A DNA stretch of 23,578 nt from an uncultured Streptococcus sp. (lineage in GTDB: Bacteria > Bacillota > Bacilli > Lactobacillales > Streptococcaceae), in NCBI GenBank assembly GCA_900755085.1, contig CAAEFF010000047.1, positions 1 through 23,578 on the forward strand. The letters are read 5' to 3'. The notes under the pieces were generated by a model. That model had not been told where the DNA came from, did not search any database, and saw only the letters and a program-made list of their open reading frames with translations. Shown piece after piece: positions 21,580 through 23,578 of this stretch; position 1 is the first letter of the stretch; each line of letters opens with the position of its first letter. The translations under genes were made by a program, and so were the position numbers.

Positions 21580-21659
21580 ATTGCCACGATAACACTTGCA
21601 ATCCCTGTTAATAGGGTTCCAGTTGCTACCATTAGTTCGGCAATCTCTAATAAATTCAT
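21522..21659 (-). CDS. 45-aa holin-like/TxpA-like hydrophobic peptide (candidate type I toxin)
   Basis: The frame runs from ATG at 21659 to TAG at 21522-21524. Residues 1-8 are MNLLEIAE, residues 9-27 are LMVATGTLLTGIASVIVAI (one membrane helix), and the tail is basic, KKEPKERKPSKAVQVRLW. The pattern E-x-x-x-LM-x-x-x-G-x-L near the N-terminus and a single helix followed by lysines is shared with holin-like and TxpA/BsrG-type type I toxins of Firmicutes. This is a pattern judgement, not a search result. The promoter and the first four codons come from the 33-bp repeat. The -10 is 7 nt from the ATG. A GAAA-capped hairpin overlaps the stop (21495-21525), and a predicted antisense RNA covers the 3' half. 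Confidence 0.55.
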   Translation of the reverse strand: MNLLEIAELMVATGTLLTGIASVIVAIKKEPKERKPSKAVQVRLW

Positions 21660-21678
21660 ACCTTTAAGTATACCAAAA
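21646..21678. repeat. 33-bp direct repeat, copy B (promoter of the 45-aa gene)
   Basis: Identical to 20881-20913. It supplies the extended -10 (TATACT at 21667-21672) and the start codon of the 45-aa peptide. Its outer end overlaps the T-tract of the DUF454 terminator. Confidence 0.85.
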
Positions 21679-21702
21679 AAGAAGCACGAACGCACTTCTT
21701 TT
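21675..21702 (-). terminator. Terminator of the DUF454 gene
   Basis: On the minus strand aaaagaag (21702-21695) pairs with cttctttt (21684-21677) around a 10-nt loop and ends in T6. It lies 30 bp after the stop at 21732 and just before copy B. Confidence 0.7.
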
Positions 21703-21731
21703 CCTAGTTCTAGGGCCTGATTTCTCCATTT

Positions 21732-22118
21732 TTACTCAGGATGTTCTTCTGTTGGATTTTCAGGCTTATTGGGGATCACTTTTAAGAGATAAAAGGTGAT
21801 AAAAATCGTCAAAGCTCCTAAAGCAAGCTTCACCCAAATAATCGGTGCCAGATAGAGCGAAATGCCCATCAGAATGTAGATCTGAAGAAGGATCCATTTC
21901 TTCCGTTCTTTGGCAATCGATTTAGTCTCTCGGTAATCCGCTACATAGGTCTGATAAAGCTTGGTTTGGTAGAGCCACTTTTCAAAGCGTTTGGAACTTT
22001 TAGCAAAGCAAGCCATGGACAGCAATAAAAAGGGGGTCGTCGGTAAAATTGGCAAAGGAATCCCAATAATTCCTAATCCCAGTGATATAAAACCAATCGT
22101 AAGATAAACAAGGCGCAT
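21732..22118 (-). CDS. DUF454/YbaN-family inner membrane protein
   Basis: 128 residues. The N-terminal block LGLGIIGIPLPILPTTPFLL (about 18-37) followed by ACFAKSSKRFEKWLYQTKLY is the unmistakable start of the DUF454 (YbaN) family. Further helices are at about 72-92 and 95-113, and a polar acidic tail (NKPENPTEEHPE) follows. The family is found in many bacteria as small polytopic membrane proteins of unknown role. GGAG lies before the ATG. It is a single-gene unit with its own terminator at 21675-21702, and in the inferred ancestor it would have stood directly upstream of rnc. Confidence 0.88.
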   Translation of the reverse strand: MRLVYLTIGFISLGLGIIGIPLPILPTTPFLLLSMACFAKSSKRFEKWLYQTKLYQTYVADYRETKSIAKERKKWILLQIYILMGISLYLAPIIWVKLALGALTIFITFYLLKVIPNKPENPTEEHPE

Positions 22119-22195
22119 TTTCTTCTCCTTTGTATGTTTCTTTTTTGTTAAAAGTCAGTTCATAGTTGACTCACTATCTTTTGCTATTCCTTTTC

Positions 22196-22735
22196 TCAAT
22201 TTTTAAAAAAAGCAACTAACACCACAGCATAGACTAGAAGAAGCAAGATTCCATAAAGGATTCCAGCCCATTTATAATAGCGATTCACACCACAATAACG
22301 CTCCACATAAGCTCTACTCGGTTTTTCAGGATCATACCAAACTGTCATCGAAGAGCAAAGTGGAAATTGGGTCTGAAGGGCTGTATTGAAAGAAACAAAT
22401 GAATTTCGATAAAAGGTAATCGAATTGGCTAACATATCTTCTCTAGTATAGATGTTTGGCACATTTCTAGGTCCCCATGGAGTCGAGATCGTTTTTACCA
22501 GAAAATAACGAAAAGATTTTTTATAAGCCACGCCATTTACCGTGTATTCCACAATCGGAGGATTCCCTGCCCGAAAACTATTATAGCCCACAACGGTTCC
22601 TTTGATGGATGATGTAGCAAGCCGAACCATCTTTTTATCACGGAAATAAAGATAAAAATAAGTACCACTCAAAAAAACCAAGGCTAAAAAGATAACTACC
22701 GTTGAGAGCCAAAGCATTAGCATTTTAGTTGACAT
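22196..22735 (-). CDS. DUF3592-like membrane protein
   Basis: 179 residues with a membrane helix at about 8-32 (WLSTVVIFLALVFLSGTYFY) and another at about 156-177. The domain between them is extracytoplasmic or cytoplasmic and beta-rich, with SIKGTVVGYNSFRAGNPPIV, EYTVNGVAYKKSF and WYDPEKPSRAYVERY. That plan (two helices around a G-x-V/I-x-x-Y ... P-x-V-x-Y ... YDP-x-x-P core) is typical of DUF3592. The role is unknown; in streptococci such genes often lie near secreted-toxin loci. Its start abuts the stop of the upstream AT-rich gene, so the two are probably one unit. Confidence 0.7.
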   Translation of the reverse strand: MSTKMLMLWLSTVVIFLALVFLSGTYFYLYFRDKKMVRLATSSIKGTVVGYNSFRAGNPPIVEYTVNGVAYKKSFRYFLVKTISTPWGPRNVPNIYTREDMLANSITFYRNSFVSFNTALQTQFPLCSSMTVWYDPEKPSRAYVERYCGVNRYYKWAGILYGILLLLVYAVVLVAFFKN

Positions 22736-23578
22736 TTATTTCTCCCCCAAATTTGATTGGTAGTACTCTAAAAACTCTTCTTCACTTTGAACAACATGTT
22801 CTTTGCTATCTGTAGAGTTTTCTGCCGGTATCCTGATATCTTTAAAAATATTTGTGCCAGATGGAAATGCCAATTTAACAACATTAAGAGTTGTTTCTAA
22901 TCTATTTTTAGGATTGAGAACATAAATAAAATTGTTATCTATATTATTCAATAATAGTTTTCTTGTTTTTGGATACTTTGTATCTAGGAGCCAGTTATTT
23001 CCTACGTTCCAAAAATGGAATTTATTATCTTCAACATCAAACCCATTAGTTTTAAATAACTTAGAAAAAGATTCAAGCCATTCAACACCAACACTTAGAG
23101 AGTGAGTTTTAATTTTATCATTTCGATTATCTATTATTTTACCTGTTTTCAAATTAATTAATTTTTGTTCCTGAAAAGATTTATCTCCAATTTTACCAAC
23201 TATTAAAGTTATATACTCATTTTCTCCATCAACGATTATTTTCTGAGAGTTCGATATAAACAGCGGAAAATAATTTTTGTTAAATTCTCGAGTTATTTTA
23301 AATACATCCAATTCTTTCTTTTTTAATTTAGAATTTGAGGTATCATAAACGTTAATATGCCAATATTCACCATCCTTAGGTATATTTCGATTCAAATAAG
23401 GAAAGTTATTATGCGTTATATCTCTTGACGGTTCGGAATTCAATTTCGCACCTTGAGAAATAATAAACTTTTGTCCTACAGCATGCCCCGGACCGCCTGT
23501 CTTAACTTTACCTCCTAGAATTCTTAATTCATCTGCCACTTTCTTTTTCGCAGCCCATGAAACACTGATTGCATCTCC
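22736..23578 (-). CDS. C-terminal part of an unrecognised protein (cut by window edge)
   Basis: The frame is open to the right edge, so the GTG at 23539 is not necessarily the start; 280 codons are visible. The proximal part reads GDAISVSWAAKKKVADELRI, then GGKVKTGGPGHAVGQ, a flexible glycine-rich linker. A globular, Asn/Lys/Ile-rich domain follows, with FPYLNRNIPKDGEYWHINVY and FHFWNVGNNWLLDTKYP, and an acidic end (VQSEEEFLEYYQSNLGEK). There is no signal peptide or membrane helix in the visible part. The DNA is clearly AT-richer than the rest (22861-22920 has 16 G/C in 60), which suggests recent acquisition. A linker followed by an unrelated C-terminal domain recalls polymorphic or LXG-type secreted toxins, or their immunity partners, but I recognise no family. 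Confidence 0.5.
   Translation of the reverse strand, partial: GDAISVSWAAKKKVADELRILGGKVKTGGPGHAVGQKFIISQGAKLNSEPSRDITHNNFPYLNRNIPKDGEYWHINVYDTSNSKLKKKELDVFKITREFNKNYFPLFISNSQKIIVDGENEYITLIVGKIGDKSFQEQKLINLKTGKIIDNRNDKIKTHSLSVGVEWLESFSKLFKTNGFDVEDNKFHFWNVGNNWLLDTKYPKTRKLLLNNIDNNFIYVLNPKNRLETTLNVVKLAFPSGTNIFKDIRIPAENSTDSKEHVVQSEEEFLEYYQSNLGEK

Larger units (their letters stand above)
20914..21645. mobile_element. Putative small/decayed integrated element between 33-bp repeats
   Basis: The DNA between the two exact 33-bp repeats splits rnc from the DUF454 gene. It holds an HTH gene, a 23-aa peptide and a 45-aa holin-like peptide with an antisense unit (the last reaching into copy B), plus a bidirectional terminator. 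No integrase, transposase or terminal inverted repeats are seen. Removing one repeat unit (765 bp) would place the DUF454 terminator directly before the rnc promoter, a sensible ancestral arrangement. This supports insertion at the repeat rather than accidental similarity. It may be what is left of a larger integrative element or a non-autonomous one. Confidence 0.55.

Noticed and set aside
22153..22171. AGTCA...TGACT inverted repeat upstream of the DUF454 gene
   Set aside because: The arms are only 5 bp with no further symmetry, which is expected by chance in AT-rich spacer DNA.
1..23578. CRISPR arrays, tRNA or rRNA genes, complete insertion sequences
   Set aside because: I saw no regularly spaced repeat arrays, no cloverleaf-type or rRNA segments, and no transposase frames in any part of the window.

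Overview
The window looks like chromosome of a low-GC Firmicute, most likely Streptococcus of the sanguinis/parasanguinis/mitis type. The reasons are gene content and order: rnc-smc-HAD-HAD-ftsY converging on zwf, hprK-lgt-DUF948-YtxH, and tex-sprT-PspC. Most promoters have an extended -10 (TGnTATAAT) with a poor -35, which is typical of streptococci. The species is inferred from protein style only.

Layout. 1-209 is the C-terminal end of an MFS transporter (+). 391-2701 (-) holds two U32-family proteins resembling the TrhP1/TrhP2 tRNA-hydroxylation pair. 2831-3124 (+) is a small membrane protein behind a perfect WalR/VicR-type direct repeat. 3150-3530 is non-coding, with a chain of inverted repeats and two copies of one hairpin. 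3533-6104 (-) is hprK-lgt-DUF948-YtxH: carbon-catabolite signalling, lipoprotein maturation and two envelope-associated proteins. 6284-9583 (-) is tex-sprT-PspC plus a four-helix membrane protein. 9738-11601 (+) is a three-gene operon: a 48-aa charged protein, a YraQ-type permease and its TIGR03943 partner. 11806-13272 (+) is zwf. 13366-20867 (-) is rnc-smc-HAD-HAD-ftsY, tightly packed with overlapping or abutting ends. 21732-22118 (-) is a DUF454 protein. 22196-23578 (-) is a DUF3592 membrane protein behind an AT-rich, unrecognised gene cut by the window edge.

The most unusual segment is 20881-21678. An exact 33-bp direct repeat lies at the rnc promoter (20881-20913) and again 765 bp further on (21646-21678). 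Each copy carries the same extended -10 and an ATG. The DNA between them contains a 65-aa helix-turn-helix protein, a 23-aa single-helix peptide, and a 45-aa hydrophobic peptide of holin-like/TxpA-like style. Opposite the 3' half of the last is a promoter-hairpin-terminator unit that would make an antisense RNA of about 83 nt. I read this as a small or decayed mobile element inserted at the rnc promoter and carrying a candidate type I toxin-antitoxin module. It sits next to the gene for RNase III, the enzyme that destroys such RNA duplexes. Homology and activity are not demonstrated.

Other signals: several genes whose -10 lies 6-7 nt from the start codon (possible leaderless mRNAs), a 16-bp inverted repeat enclosing the -10 and reaching the Shine-Dalgarno of the PspC gene, and a set of mutually exclusive stems at 254-318.
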